A stretch of 64,000 bases of DNA from a bacterium (GCA_028819345.1 JAPPLW010000103.1:34424-98423); one strand, 5' to 3'. Positions 1 to 8,689 are shown, counted from the first letter of the stretch. The notes: generated by a model not told the origin, from the sequence alone. Numbers and translations are program-made.

Positions 1-690
1 CAGCACGCTCATCTCCCCGGTCCCGAAGTCGATGGTGGCGGCGGTGTGCTCATCCACTCCGATCACTCCCATTCCCTCCGGCAGCATGGCCCGAAGCCGC
101 TGGAAACGGCGCCGCCCCATGTAGCAGCGGCTGGTGTCGAACCCCTGGCCCTCGGTGTTGTTCCAATGGGGTATGACCACCGTCTCCAGGCCCAGGTGAG
201 CGGTGAGGTTCAGGCCTTCCAACCACTCCAGCCCGGCGCCGACCTTGAATATCTCGTAGACCGGCAGGGTCTTGGCTCCGGCGGTGAGGGCGGCGGCCGA
301 GGCCAGGGTGACGGTGGCGCCGTCCGAGAGGACTTTCCGCAGGGCCGCCGCCAGTCCCGTCTCCCGCCAGGTTGCAAGGGCATAGCCGGGCGAACCGGGC
401 CCGGCGAAGACATAGCGGGCGCGGCGAACGGCGGCCAGCATTCGTTCGCGGGCGCCTTCTCCTTCTGCGTCGGAGCGATAGGAGGCAATTGCGGCCTCTA
501 TGGACAGGCTGGTCCGGAAGAACCCGGTGAGCCGTTCGGAGAGGAGAGGGGCGTTCTCCTGGAATCCGTAAGGAGTGTCCAAGACCACCGCCTCGCGGGC
601 CCCGGCCCGCTCGACTCCCAGCCGGTGGGCGGCCACCAGGCGATTGGAGACCTCTCCCGATCCCATCAGGATGAGCCGTCCGGCGCTCAT
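1..690 (-). CDS. S51/class I glutamine amidotransferase-like protein, C-terminus cut by window edge
   Basis: The minus-strand frame from the ATG at 690 is open for 230 codons to the window edge, so the C-terminus is missing. It is not in the ORF track because it is partial; the listed ORFs here are other frames of the same DNA. The protein begins MSAGRLILMGSGEVSN and contains VFAGPGSPGYALATW followed by LASAAALTAGAKTLPVYEI. This resembles the glycine-rich strand and the nucleophile-elbow serine (normally SAGA) of peptidase E/cyanophycinase-like proteins. The elbow reads S-A-A-A rather than S-A-G, so peptidase activity is uncertain. Its ATG overlaps the TGA of the upstream alpha/beta hydrolase (ATGA), implying translational coupling. 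The family call is by motif impression only. Confidence 0.6.
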   Translation of the reverse strand, partial: MSAGRLILMGSGEVSNRLVAAHRLGVERAGAREAVVLDTPYGFQENAPLLSERLTGFFRTSLSIEAAIASYRSDAEGEGARERMLAAVRRARYVFAGPGSPGYALATWRETGLAAALRKVLSDGATVTLASAAALTAGAKTLPVYEIFKVGAGLEWLEGLNLTAHLGLETVVIPHWNNTEGQGFDTSRCYMGRRRFQRLRAMLPEGMGVIGVDEHTAATIDFGTGEMSVL

Positions 691-1559
691 GGGGACACAT
701 CCCGCGCCAGTTCCTCCAGCCATCCGGCGGTCAGGCGAGGGTATTGAGCATGCAGGTCATGGTCCGCATCCAGCCATATCAACCGGCCCCGCGTAAGAAG
801 GTGGGCGAAACGGGACACGCTCTCTAGCTTGGCGGCTCTTCCGGCCGGCGTCTCGGTGGTGGCGATCACCAGGACCGGTTGTTGAATGAGGGGAGCGATC
901 TCGCACGGCTGGTGCTTCCACATCTCCGCCAGCAGCCGGAAGTGGTAGTCCCTCTTCAGGTGGGGCCGCGCTGTTCCGTCCGGCGCCACCGCGAAGTTGG
1001 CCAACTGGCCCAGGACGCCGTTCTCCGGCCAGGCGGAGTAGCGCTTCCGGAGCTTGTTCTCCAATTCGGTGAAGAGCACCTTGTCGAAGGACGGCGGGGC
1101 TAGTTCACGGGCCGCCGCCTCCCAGTCGGGGAAGGCCCTGCTCAACGTGATGAACCCCCCGTCGATGCAGGCCACGGCGGCGATTCGGCTCGGGTGGCGG
1201 CCGGCCAACTCCAATACCACATTGCCTCCCAGGGATTGTCCCGCCGCCACCACCGCCGTTCCGGGAGGAAAGAACCTGTCTATCACCGGCAGCAGATCGT
1301 CTGACAGGGTGGCGAAGTCGAAGGGTCCGTCCACCTTCTCGGACTGTCCGTGAGAGCGCTGGTCCACCGCCACGGACCGGTAGCCTCTCGACGCCAGATG
1401 GTCGGCGACTCCGTCCCAGAGGCGGGCGTTGGAGGCCAGCCCATGCACGAACAGGAAGGAAGCGGGCCGGGACCCGGTCCGGCTCACCGCGCTGATCCCC
1501 ACCCCCTGGGCGGTATTGATTCGTAGGCGTCGGGGTTCTCTCACTGCCCTCTTCCGCAT
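687..1559 (-). CDS. alpha/beta-fold hydrolase
   Basis: A 290-residue soluble protein with the canonical alpha/beta hydrolase pattern. An oxyanion-hole motif FVHG lies near residue 37, the nucleophile elbow GQSLGG near 107-112 (Ser109), and a late His in the DADHDLH segment near 267-270. A helical lid probably spans about 140-220. The length is normal for epoxide hydrolase/lactonase/esterase-type members, and the substrate cannot be deduced. No signal peptide is evident, so a cytoplasmic location is expected. It overlaps the downstream S51-like gene by 4 nt (ATGA), so the two are probably co-transcribed and may act on one metabolite. It is divergent from purA with about 90 nt between them. Confidence 0.85.
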   Translation of the reverse strand: MRKRAVREPRRLRINTAQGVGISAVSRTGSRPASFLFVHGLASNARLWDGVADHLASRGYRSVAVDQRSHGQSEKVDGPFDFATLSDDLLPVIDRFFPPGTAVVAAGQSLGGNVVLELAGRHPSRIAAVACIDGGFITLSRAFPDWEAAARELAPPSFDKVLFTELENKLRKRYSAWPENGVLGQLANFAVAPDGTARPHLKRDYHFRLLAEMWKHQPCEIAPLIQQPVLVIATTETPAGRAAKLESVSRFAHLLTRGRLIWLDADHDLHAQYPRLTAGWLEELARDVSP

Positions 1560-1653
1560 TGCTCAATAGCGATTGCACCAAAAAGCATGGACCGCGAATA
1601 TGAGAGGAACATGAGATTTACCCTACCGGGAGGGCGGGCTAACATGAATGGAT

Positions 1654-2925
1654 GTGACAGCCACCATCGTGTTGGGCGCACAGTGGGGCGACGAGGGGAA
1701 GGGCCGGGTCACCGATTTCTTCGCGGAGTCCGCCGACTTCGTCGTCCGCTACCAGGGAGGGAACAACGCCGGGCACACCATCACCATTGGCGAACGAGTC
1801 TTTGCCCTCTCTGTCGTCCCGTCGGGGGTGATGTACGAGGAGTGCGTACCGGTGATCGCCTCGGGTTGTGTCCTGGATCCGGCGGTGCTCCTCGAAGAGA
1901 TCGAGATGCTCACCCGGGAGGGATTCAGCCCCGAACGCCTTCGGATCTCCTCCAACGCCCACCTGATCATGCCCTATCACCGGGTGCTGGACGGGGTGAT
2001 GGAACTGTATCTGGGCCGCAACCGGATCGGGACCACCAAACGGGGGATCGGCCCCGCCTACACCGACAAGTATCAGCGGGTGGGCATCAGGGTCCAGGAC
2101 CTGTTCGACCCCCGGATCTTCCGGGAGAAGGTGGAGGCGGCCCTCGAAGACAAGAACAAGATAATCAGCAGGGTCTACAACCGCCTCCCCATGGATCCCG
2201 AGGAGGTGACATCCCGGTACCTGGAGATGGCGGACCGTCTCCTTCCCTACGTGACCGATACCTCTCTTCTTCTTTGGAACGCAATTGCCGAAGGGCGCTC
2301 CGTGCTGTTCGAAGGTGCGCAGGGAACGCTCCTCGACATCGACCACGGCACGTATCCCTTCGTCACCTCCTCCAATCCCACCGCGGGCGGGGCGTTGATC
2401 GGGGCGGGGTTGGGGCCCACCGCTATCGACGCGGTGGTCGGGGTGGCCAAGGCCTACATCTCCCGGGTGGGCAGCGGGCCCTTCCCCACGGAGCTGTTCG
2501 ACGAGGTGGGGGATTGGATGGTGGAAAAGGGCCGGGAGTTCGGCACCGTAACCGGTCGACGGCGGCGCTGCGGGTGGCTGGACCTGGTGGCTCTTCGCTA
2601 CGCGGCGAGGATCAACGGGTTGACGCACCTGTTCATCACCAAGTTGGACATCCTGTCGGGGCTCGACACCCTACGGGTGGCGGTTGGCTACGACGGCGCC
2701 GGAGACAGCTACCGGGAGTTCCCCCGTCAGCAGCGGGTGCTGTACAAGTGCGCTCCGGTGTACGAAGAACTGGAGGGTTGGTCCGAGGACATCACGGAGG
2801 CCAGGAGGTTCGAGGACCTCCCGGCGGCGGCCCGCCGGTACATACGGTTCATCGAGGAGACGGTGGGAGTGCCGGTGGGATGGGTCTCGGTAGGCCCCGA
2901 GCGGAGCCAACTGGTGGTGAGATAG
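1654..2925 (+). CDS. purA: adenylosuccinate synthetase
   Basis: Catalyses GTP-dependent condensation of IMP and aspartate to adenylosuccinate, the first committed step to AMP. Diagnostic motifs are present: the GTP-binding loop GAQWGDEGKG at the N-terminus, NNAGHT, KRGIGPAY, and the aspartate-loop region TGRRRRCGWLD. The length of about 423 residues is typical. The ORF track starts at an ATG at 1648. I prefer the GTG at 1654, because it gives the usual N-terminus (M)TATIVLGAQWG and lies 8 nt after a TAACAT box, suggesting a leaderless or very short-leader mRNA. purB, the next step in the pathway, is nearby on the same strand but separated by an opposite-strand gene, so the two are not one operon. 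Confidence 0.97.
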   Translation: MTATIVLGAQWGDEGKGRVTDFFAESADFVVRYQGGNNAGHTITIGERVFALSVVPSGVMYEECVPVIASGCVLDPAVLLEEIEMLTREGFSPERLRISSNAHLIMPYHRVLDGVMELYLGRNRIGTTKRGIGPAYTDKYQRVGIRVQDLFDPRIFREKVEAALEDKNKIISRVYNRLPMDPEEVTSRYLEMADRLLPYVTDTSLLLWNAIAEGRSVLFEGAQGTLLDIDHGTYPFVTSSNPTAGGALIGAGLGPTAIDAVVGVAKAYISRVGSGPFPTELFDEVGDWMVEKGREFGTVTGRRRRCGWLDLVALRYAARINGLTHLFITKLDILSGLDTLRVAVGYDGAGDSYREFPRQQRVLYKCAPVYEELEGWSEDITEARRFEDLPAAARRYIRFIEETVGVPVGWVSVGPERSQLVVR

Positions 2926-2926
2926 C

Positions 2927-2940
2927 TCCCCGCCGGGGGA
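2927..2940. terminator. short GC hairpin between convergent genes
   Basis: The sequence TCCCC-GCC-G-GGGGA lies immediately after the purA stop and abuts the stop of the convergent winged-helix gene. It can form a 5-bp GC stem but has no U-tract, so it is at best a weak bidirectional terminator. Confidence 0.3.
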
Positions 2941-4128
2941 TCAGATCGAATGGGCGAGAGGGGCCGCAAGATCGCCGTTGGGCGATACCGACACTTCCCT
3001 GGCGCCCAACCACCCGGCCATGTCCAGGAGTTCTGCGGCAAGCTCCCGGCAGACCCCTTCGGTGGCGATGTCGGGCTCGGCGTAGCTGCCCAGCACCAGC
3101 AGGCGTTTGGCGCGCCGGTCCAGCTTGAGGTCCACCCGGGCGACCATCTTGTCTCCGAGCAGGAAGGGCAGCACGTAGTAGCCGTGAATCCGCTTGGGGC
3201 GAGGAATGTAGATCTCAATCCGGTAACGGAAGTCGAAGATCCGCTCCAGCCGCGGCCGGTGCCACACCAGGGGATCGAAGGGCGAGAGGAGCGCCCGTCC
3301 CCCGACGCGGCGGGGAAGGGCGGCATCGGGATCCAGGTATGCCGGCTCCGACCAGCCTTCCACCTCCACTTCCCGGATGCTGCCTGAGGCGACCAGGTCG
3401 GAGAGCGCCTGGCGGGCCGGCCAGATGCCTATGCGGTAGTAGTCGGCGAGATCGGCCGCGGTCCCCACGCCGCAGCGCTCCACCGCCAGGAGCAGCAGCC
3501 GGCGGAGGGCTTCCGGCCCCTCGACCGGCGGCTCGGCCAGCGCCCAGGCGGGATGAACCCGCTCGGGAATGTCGAACCACCGGATGAAGTTCGGCCGGTC
3601 GGCCACGGTGACCGCGCCTTTCCAGAACAGCCACTCCAGGGCGCGTTTGCCCATCGAGTGTCCCCACCACGATCCGCCGGACTTCCCCGGTTCGCTCAGA
3701 TCGGAAGGGCGGAGCGGTCCCCTCTCAGCCACCTCCCGGCCCACCTGCTGCACGTATTCGGGGTTGTCGTAATTGACGGACTCGATCCATCCCCGAGGCG
3801 TCTCACGCATCCGGTGGACGAAGAGGGGGCGATGGCGGATCGGTATCAGGGACCGCTCGTGCCCCCAGTACTCGAAGAGTTCCTGCGATGTCCAGAGCCA
3901 TTGGTCCAGGAGATCGCCGGGATAGGCGCCCAGCCGGGAGAAGAAGGGGAGATAATGGGCTCTGGCCAGTACGTTCACAGAGTCGAGTTGCACGACGCCC
4001 ATCGTGTCGAGCGCCTCGCGGAAGTTGTCGGCGTCCACCGGCTCCGTGGGCCGGGACAGTCCTAGCCCCGTGGCGGCGATCGCAACACGGCGAGCCTGGG
4101 CCGGGGTGAGTCGCTTCACATCCGCCAT
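2941..4128 (-). CDS. YcaQ/AlkX-like winged-helix DNA glycosylase family protein
   Basis: A 395-residue protein of the HTH_42/YcaQ family, members of which unhook interstrand crosslinks and excise bulky alkylated bases. Family features seen: the N-terminal segment LTPAQARRVAIAATGL, the QLDS motif (the Q-x-D catalytic signature of YcaQ) followed by VNVLARAHYLPFFSRLG, the conserved LFEYWGHERSLIP block, and a C-terminal LLSPFDPLVWHRPRLERIFDFRYRIEIY region. The ORF track starts at a GTG at 4170. I chose the internal ATG at 4128 (MADVKRLT), because the 14 extra residues (HCDRRRRTPRVPP) are not family-like. Neither start has a convincing Shine-Dalgarno. It stands alone, convergent with purA. Confidence 0.85.
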   Translation of the reverse strand: MADVKRLTPAQARRVAIAATGLGLSRPTEPVDADNFREALDTMGVVQLDSVNVLARAHYLPFFSRLGAYPGDLLDQWLWTSQELFEYWGHERSLIPIRHRPLFVHRMRETPRGWIESVNYDNPEYVQQVGREVAERGPLRPSDLSEPGKSGGSWWGHSMGKRALEWLFWKGAVTVADRPNFIRWFDIPERVHPAWALAEPPVEGPEALRRLLLLAVERCGVGTAADLADYYRIGIWPARQALSDLVASGSIREVEVEGWSEPAYLDPDAALPRRVGGRALLSPFDPLVWHRPRLERIFDFRYRIEIYIPRPKRIHGYYVLPFLLGDKMVARVDLKLDRRAKRLLVLGSYAEPDIATEGVCRELAAELLDMAGWLGAREVSVSPNGDLAAPLAHSI

Positions 4129-4267
4129 GGGAGGTACCCGGGGAGTGCGGCGGCGTCGGTCGCAATGCACATCGGATAGGAGCCTATGGTCGTCTCCGCC
4201 GCCTTCAGCCTATTTGTGGCTGGGCCGCCGTGCATTGGCAGGTAGTCTCCCATAAGCGGTGGGACCC

Positions 4268-5599
4268 ATGAGTCCCCCGGCCGATGAGATGATTGATCGC
4301 TACACGCTTCCGGAGATGGCCGAGTTGTGGTCGGCTGAACGGCGCCTGGCCACTTGGAAGAAAGTGGAGGAATTGGCGCTGGAAGCCTGGGTGGAGGCGG
4401 GAGTGGCGCCCGCCGCGGCCGTGAGGGCAATCCGGAACGCGCCGGTTCCCACACCGGAGCAGGTCGCTGAGCGGGAGGCGATCATCAATCATGATCTAGC
4501 CGCATTTGTCGACGTCCTGGCGGCTGGCATGGAGGAGGGAGGGGAGTGGGTCCACTACGGGCTGACCTCGTCGGATGTGGTCGACACCGCCTCCGGTGTG
4601 ATCATGGGGGAGGCGGCCGGTTTGTTGATCGGCCAAGTCGAACGGCTCTTTTCGGTGGTCAAGGAGGCGGCCCTGGCGCACCGGGACACCCTGATGCTGG
4701 GTCGCACCCACGGCATGTGGGCCGAGCCCACCTCCTGGGGCCTCAAATTGGCGAACTGGGCCTTTCAGCTGGCCAGGGACCATGAACGGCTCAGCGCTGC
4801 CCGCCAGGCGGTGGCGGTGGGCAAGGTGAGCGGCGCGGTGGGCACCTATGCGCAATGTCCCCCGGCTGTGGAAGAGTACGTTTGCCGGAGGCTTGGCATC
4901 GGTTCGGAACCGGCCTCCACCCAGGTGACCGCCCGGGATCGTCACGCCCAGTTGCTGGGAGCCATCGCTTTGGCCGGGGCTTCCCTGGAGCGTTTCGCCA
5001 CCGAGGTCCGCCTGCTGCAACGCAACGAGGTGGGAGAGGTGGCGGAGGGATTCCGGCCCGGCCAGAAGGGATCTTCGGCCATGCCCCACAAGAGGAACCC
5101 GATCACCTCGGAGAGAATGGTCGGCATGGCGCGGCTGCTACGGGGGTACTCCACCGCCGCACTCGAGAATGTGGCGCTGTGGCATGAGCGGGACATCAGC
5201 CATTCCTCGGTCGAGCGGGTGATCATACCCGACGCCTGCACCGTCCTCCATTACATGCTGGTGACCTTCACCCGGCTGATGGTGCGCCTGGAGGTGAACG
5301 CGGCGAGGATGAGATCCAATCTCGATTCAACCGGAGGCCTGGTGGTCAGCGGCGCGCTTCTGTCGGAGTTGATCCAGCAGTCCGGCCTCAGCCGGGACGA
5401 CGCCTACCGGATCGTGCAGCGAAACGCTGCGGCGGTGCTCGACGGCGGCGGCGTCCTGTGGGAGAAGTTGGCCGCCGACCCTGACGTGACGGTCCCGGCC
5501 GACCGGCTGAAAGAGGTCTCCGACCCGATGAGATTCCTGGCTGAGACCTCGGTGGTATTCGGACGGCTCCGCTCTGTGACCCTACGCCCCACGGATTGA
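4268..5599 (+). CDS. purB: adenylosuccinate lyase
   Basis: Cleaves adenylosuccinate to AMP and SAICAR to AICAR. The fumarase/aspartase superfamily signature GQKGSSAMPHKRNP is intact, as are HYGLTSSDVVDTA and the RTHGMWAEP catalytic-histidine block. At about 443 residues it matches the short bacterial PurB type. The ORF track uses a GTG at 4259; ATGs at 4268 (MSPPADE) and 4289 (MIDRYTLPEM) are also possible. The family usually begins close to IxRYxxPEM, so the true N-terminus lies somewhere in 4259-4289. It is followed by a strong hairpin shared with the convergent betaine-binding gene. Confidence 0.96.
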   Translation: MSPPADEMIDRYTLPEMAELWSAERRLATWKKVEELALEAWVEAGVAPAAAVRAIRNAPVPTPEQVAEREAIINHDLAAFVDVLAAGMEEGGEWVHYGLTSSDVVDTASGVIMGEAAGLLIGQVERLFSVVKEAALAHRDTLMLGRTHGMWAEPTSWGLKLANWAFQLARDHERLSAARQAVAVGKVSGAVGTYAQCPPAVEEYVCRRLGIGSEPASTQVTARDRHAQLLGAIALAGASLERFATEVRLLQRNEVGEVAEGFRPGQKGSSAMPHKRNPITSERMVGMARLLRGYSTAALENVALWHERDISHSSVERVIIPDACTVLHYMLVTFTRLMVRLEVNAARMRSNLDSTGGLVVSGALLSELIQQSGLSRDDAYRIVQRNAAAVLDGGGVLWEKLAADPDVTVPADRLKEVSDPMRFLAETSVVFGRLRSVTLRPTD

Positions 5600-5641
5600 C
5601 CGCCGGTTGACGGGCTACCCCAGCCGGGGTCCTTAAAGAGG

Positions 5642-5675
5642 GTTTCGGCTGGCGGGAGGACCCACCAGCCGAAAC
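5642..5675. terminator. bidirectional hairpin terminator
   Basis: GTTTCGGCTGGCGGG - AGGA - CCCACCAGCCGAAAC forms a 15-bp stem with a single C-A mismatch and a 4-nt loop. It lies between the convergent purB and the betaine-binding lipoprotein gene. On the minus strand the stem is followed by CCTCTTT, a partial T-run. It is a likely shared terminator. Confidence 0.75.
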
Positions 5676-5702
5676 AGTCGATTACTTACAGATTGGGATC
5701 AG

Positions 5703-6641
5703 CTACCCGCGGGCGATCTCCAGCCAACTGTCGACCCGGTCGCGGTTGGATGCGATCCAGGCCTCGGCGTCGGCCTGCACATCGGCGTCGGAGTACTCGT
5801 CCGCGGCGGCCATCTTGGCATTCTGAGCGGCGATGTCGCTCAACGGAATCGCCACCACCTCCAGGAGACGGCGGATATCCGGGTTGTCATCCAAGAAGTT
5901 GGTGTTGGCCACGGCCCGGATGTCGTTTACGCCGTGCTCGTACACCCACACCGCGTTGTCGCCGTCCACCAGGGAGTCGGCGGTCCAGTTGGGCGTGTAG
6001 GCGTAGAACAGCACCGACTCACCGGCATTCACCCGGTCGATGACGCCTCGGACCAGGTCGTCGTAGTTACCCACGATCTGTTCCACGTTGGCGCCCCAAC
6101 TCTCGTCGGCGATCAGGTCGTTGATCCAGGTGTTGCATCCCCATCCGGCGTTGCATCCGATCAGGTCGGCCTTGCCGTTGCCGTTGGCGTCGAAGACACC
6201 GGCATTGGCGGCTACGTCAGCCATGGACGTGATCCCCAGCCGGTCGGCGGTGGCCTTGTCGACCATCCAGCCCTCGACGCCCCCCTTGGCTACTTCATAG
6301 CCGACGGGTTCGATCGGGAGATCCACCGCTTGGCCGGTGACGTTCTCTCCTTCCAGGAAGATGTCGTGGTTCGGGAACCATCCGTTGGCCCACAGGTCGT
6401 ACTGCCCGGCGGCCAGGGCCGGATAGAAGGAAAATGGCTGCAACTCTGCCAACGCGGGATCGGTGACCTCGTGTCCGAGTTCTGCGATCAACTGAGCGTA
6501 GATGGCGGCCTGCATGTGACCGGAGCCCCAATCGGCCCGAGCAATCGTCACGGGTCGATCTTGGCCGTCGGTGGCGCAGGCGGAGAGCACCAGCACGAAC
6601 GCCGCGAGGGCGGCGATCAGTACATTCGTTCTCTTGATCAT
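5703..6641 (-). CDS. ProX/OpuAC-type glycine betaine-binding lipoprotein
   Basis: A 312-residue extracytoplasmic substrate-binding protein. The N-terminus has a signal helix and a lipobox (VLSAC), so it is predicted to be a lipoprotein. The ProX/OpuAC-type domain covers the rest, with aromatic-rich ligand segments DWGSGHMQAAIYAQL, LWANGWFPNHD and YTPNWT that could build a cation-pi cage for a quaternary amine. It also carries an EF-hand-like acidic loop DANGNGKADL and a close Cys pair (GCNAGWGC). The start overlaps the 3' end of the BCCT carrier by 4 nt, so it is translated in tandem with a secondary carrier rather than with an ABC permease. The same fold, motifs and Cys pair recur in the N-terminal half of the divergent channel fusion. 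Substrate specificity is inferred from the family. Confidence 0.9.
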   Translation of the reverse strand: MIKRTNVLIAALAAFVLVLSACATDGQDRPVTIARADWGSGHMQAAIYAQLIAELGHEVTDPALAELQPFSFYPALAAGQYDLWANGWFPNHDIFLEGENVTGQAVDLPIEPVGYEVAKGGVEGWMVDKATADRLGITSMADVAANAGVFDANGNGKADLIGCNAGWGCNTWINDLIADESWGANVEQIVGNYDDLVRGVIDRVNAGESVLFYAYTPNWTADSLVDGDNAVWVYEHGVNDIRAVANTNFLDDNPDIRRLLEVVAIPLSDIAAQNAKMAAADEYSDADVQADAEAWIASNRDRVDSWLEIARG

Positions 6642-8407
6642 GACTGGTCACCTCCTCTTCCCAGCCTCTCAAGCAAGCCGCTGTGCTGGGCCTTGAAGAT
6701 GGCCTCGTCGTAGTGACTCTCCAAGAGGTCGAGTTCTTCGTCGAAGGCCTTCTTGAGGCTCCACAGCATGATGAGAAGCACGAACAGGAATGGCAGCCCG
6801 GTGGCCACGGCGGCCGTTTGGAGTGCCGATAGGCCACCTCCCAACAGCAACACGCATGCGACGAGGCCCTCCATGCACGCCCAGAAAACCCGCTGGGGCT
6901 TGGGCGAGTCGAGCTTTCCTCCAGAGGTGAGGTGATCCACGACCAGAGACCCGGAGTCCGACGAGGTAACGAAGAACGAAACCAACAGCAAGATGCCCAC
7001 TATCGAGACGAAGAAGGTCCATGGGAAGGCCTCCAACATCACGAACAGGGCGGTGGCCACGTTCTCGTTCACCGCGGTGGCAACGTCCAGTTCACCGGTC
7101 ATCTGCAGATTCATGGCCGCTCCGCCGAACACCGCGAACCACAGGAAGCACAGGAGGCAGGGGAGGACGATCACACCGATGATCATCTCCCTCACCGAGC
7201 GTCCCTTGGAGATTCGGGCGATAAACATGCCGACGAAGGGAGACCAGGAGATCCACCATCCCCAGTAGAAGATGGTCCACCACTGCTGCCACTGGGTGTC
7301 GATCAACGCTGCGTTCCAGAACGAGAACTCCGGCAGGATCTGGATGTAGACGCCGATGCTCTCAACGTACAGCGACAGGACCAACAGGGTCGGTCCCACC
7401 AACATCACGAACAGCAGGAACGCTGCGGCCAGATAGACGTTGAGCTGGCTGAGCCTCTTGACCCCTGCATCCAGACCTGCAACCACCGAGATGGTCGCCA
7501 GCCCGGTAATGAAGGCGATCAGGAGGATCTGGAACCCGGTGCCCTCCGGGAGGCCGAAGAGCTTGTGCAGTCCCGCAGCAGCCTGTCCGGCGCCGAATCC
7601 CAGTGAGGTGGCGAGCCCGAAGAGGGTGGCCACCACCGTCAGGATGTCGATGGCGTTGCCCCATCCGCCGTAGATCCTCGGACCGAGAATCGGATAGAAG
7701 ACCGAGCGGAAGGTCAGTGGCAGGCCGCGGTTGTAGGCGAAGAACCCCAGGGCCAGGGCTACCAGGCCGTACAGCGCCCATCCGTGGATCCCCCAGTGGA
7801 GGTAGGATGTCGCCAGCGCTCCTCGGGCCGCGCCCGCTGACAGGGGCTCGACGTCGAAGAGGGGAGGCGGCGCCGTCAGGTGATAGATCGGCTCTGCGAC
7901 GCCCCAGAACATCAACCCGATGCCGAGACCGGCGGAGATCAACATTGCGTACCAGGCGCCCGTGGAGAACTCGGGAAGGGCCCCTGGACCTCCTAGTCGG
8001 ATCTTGCCGTATCTCCCTAACGCAAAGTAGAGAGCGGCGCCGATAAAGATGTTGAACGCGATGATGTACAGCCAACCCACCTTCTCGTTGATGAAGGTGA
8101 GAATGGTGCCGAACACATCAGCGGCCGACTCCGGGAACAACAAGGTCCAAGCGATGAACAGCAGCAGGAAGCCTGCCGCGTAGAACGTCACCTGGGGGTG
8201 GATGTCGAATCCCCACTTGACAATGTTCTTGTCACCGGGTTCCCGGTCGGCCACCTCGGGATAGAAATCGATGTCGGGATCGACTTGGAGGCCTTCGAAC
8301 TGGGGTCGATTACGGATGGCCTCCGCGCGGCGGCGCTCCTCATCCTCTTCCCAGTCCTCGTAGGCCTCGGCGATCTGAGTGAGATCGAGATCTTCTTTCT
8401 CAGACAT
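6638..8407 (-). CDS. BCCT-family betaine/carnitine/choline transporter
   Basis: A 589-residue integral membrane carrier with about 12 TM segments and an unusually acidic cytoplasmic N-terminal tail (about 65 residues, EDWEEDEERRR). Aromatic-box residues of the betaine carrier BetP are conserved: HWGIHGWALY (Trp, Trp, Tyr of TM4) and the BCCT signature WTIFYWGWWISWSPFVGMF (TM8). A glycine-rich AGLGIGL segment matches the corresponding motif of Na+-coupled betaine carriers. Together these support uptake of glycine betaine or a similar trimethylammonium compound. A good Shine-Dalgarno (AAAGGAG) lies 7 nt before the ATG. The downstream gene, overlapping by 4 nt, is a ProX-type binding lipoprotein. 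The acidic tail could serve in osmotic regulation, which is inference. Confidence 0.95.
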   Translation of the reverse strand: MSEKEDLDLTQIAEAYEDWEEDEERRRAEAIRNRPQFEGLQVDPDIDFYPEVADREPGDKNIVKWGFDIHPQVTFYAAGFLLLFIAWTLLFPESAADVFGTILTFINEKVGWLYIIAFNIFIGAALYFALGRYGKIRLGGPGALPEFSTGAWYAMLISAGLGIGLMFWGVAEPIYHLTAPPPLFDVEPLSAGAARGALATSYLHWGIHGWALYGLVALALGFFAYNRGLPLTFRSVFYPILGPRIYGGWGNAIDILTVVATLFGLATSLGFGAGQAAAGLHKLFGLPEGTGFQILLIAFITGLATISVVAGLDAGVKRLSQLNVYLAAAFLLFVMLVGPTLLVLSLYVESIGVYIQILPEFSFWNAALIDTQWQQWWTIFYWGWWISWSPFVGMFIARISKGRSVREMIIGVIVLPCLLCFLWFAVFGGAAMNLQMTGELDVATAVNENVATALFVMLEAFPWTFFVSIVGILLLVSFFVTSSDSGSLVVDHLTSGGKLDSPKPQRVFWACMEGLVACVLLLGGGLSALQTAAVATGLPFLFVLLIMLWSLKKAFDEELDLLESHYDEAIFKAQHSGLLERLGRGGDQS

Positions 8408-8438
8408 ACGAACTCCTTTCTACTCGTGGATCAACCAT
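8400..8438 (-). CDS. 12-codon upstream ORF overlapping the BCCT start
   Basis: A short minus-strand ORF (MVDPRVERSSYV) with a near-perfect Shine-Dalgarno GGAAGGAGG 5 nt before its ATG. Its TGA overlaps the second and third codons of the BCCT gene in another frame. It also carries inside it the BCCT gene's own ribosome-binding site. Such an arrangement could act as a translational-coupling leader peptide. It could equally be chance, since the SD might only reflect purine-rich leader sequence. Confidence 0.35.
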   Translation of the reverse strand: MVDPRVERSSYV

Positions 8439-8689
8439 TCTCGCCTCCTTCCGTTGTCTTCTCTACTTCACTACCACCCGCAACGAACGATCTCCAGCAA
8501 ACCTCAGCCGTGACGGTGGGGATTGGTATTTCCCAGCAACCCTACTTATGAACCTTCGGGCGCGTCGCAAAAAGCGGCGAATCTTTTTTCTTGTTTCACC
8601 TGGTGGAATGACATTCATTTTCAGGACGCAGAAGGAGCATTTGCATATCGCCTTGCTACCCTTTGGCCCAGCCCACCCGGACACCTTTC
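8439..8689. other. intergenic region between divergent BCCT and channel genes
   Basis: About 250 bp with lower GC than its surroundings, including a T-rich stretch (AATCTTTTTTCTTG) near 8580. It must hold the promoters of both divergent transcripts. I could not identify a confident -35/-10 pair, riboswitch or operator here by eye. Confidence 0.4.

Noticed and set aside
46-747. 233-aa plus-strand ORF at the window start
   Set aside because: Low-complexity shadow of the minus-strand S51-like frame, which shows coherent secondary-structure-like sequence and ATGA coupling.
8439-8689. Possible glycine or other riboswitch upstream of the channel gene
   Set aside because: I could not find the conserved cores of a known riboswitch or a matching terminator/anti-terminator; only a T-rich stretch is visible.
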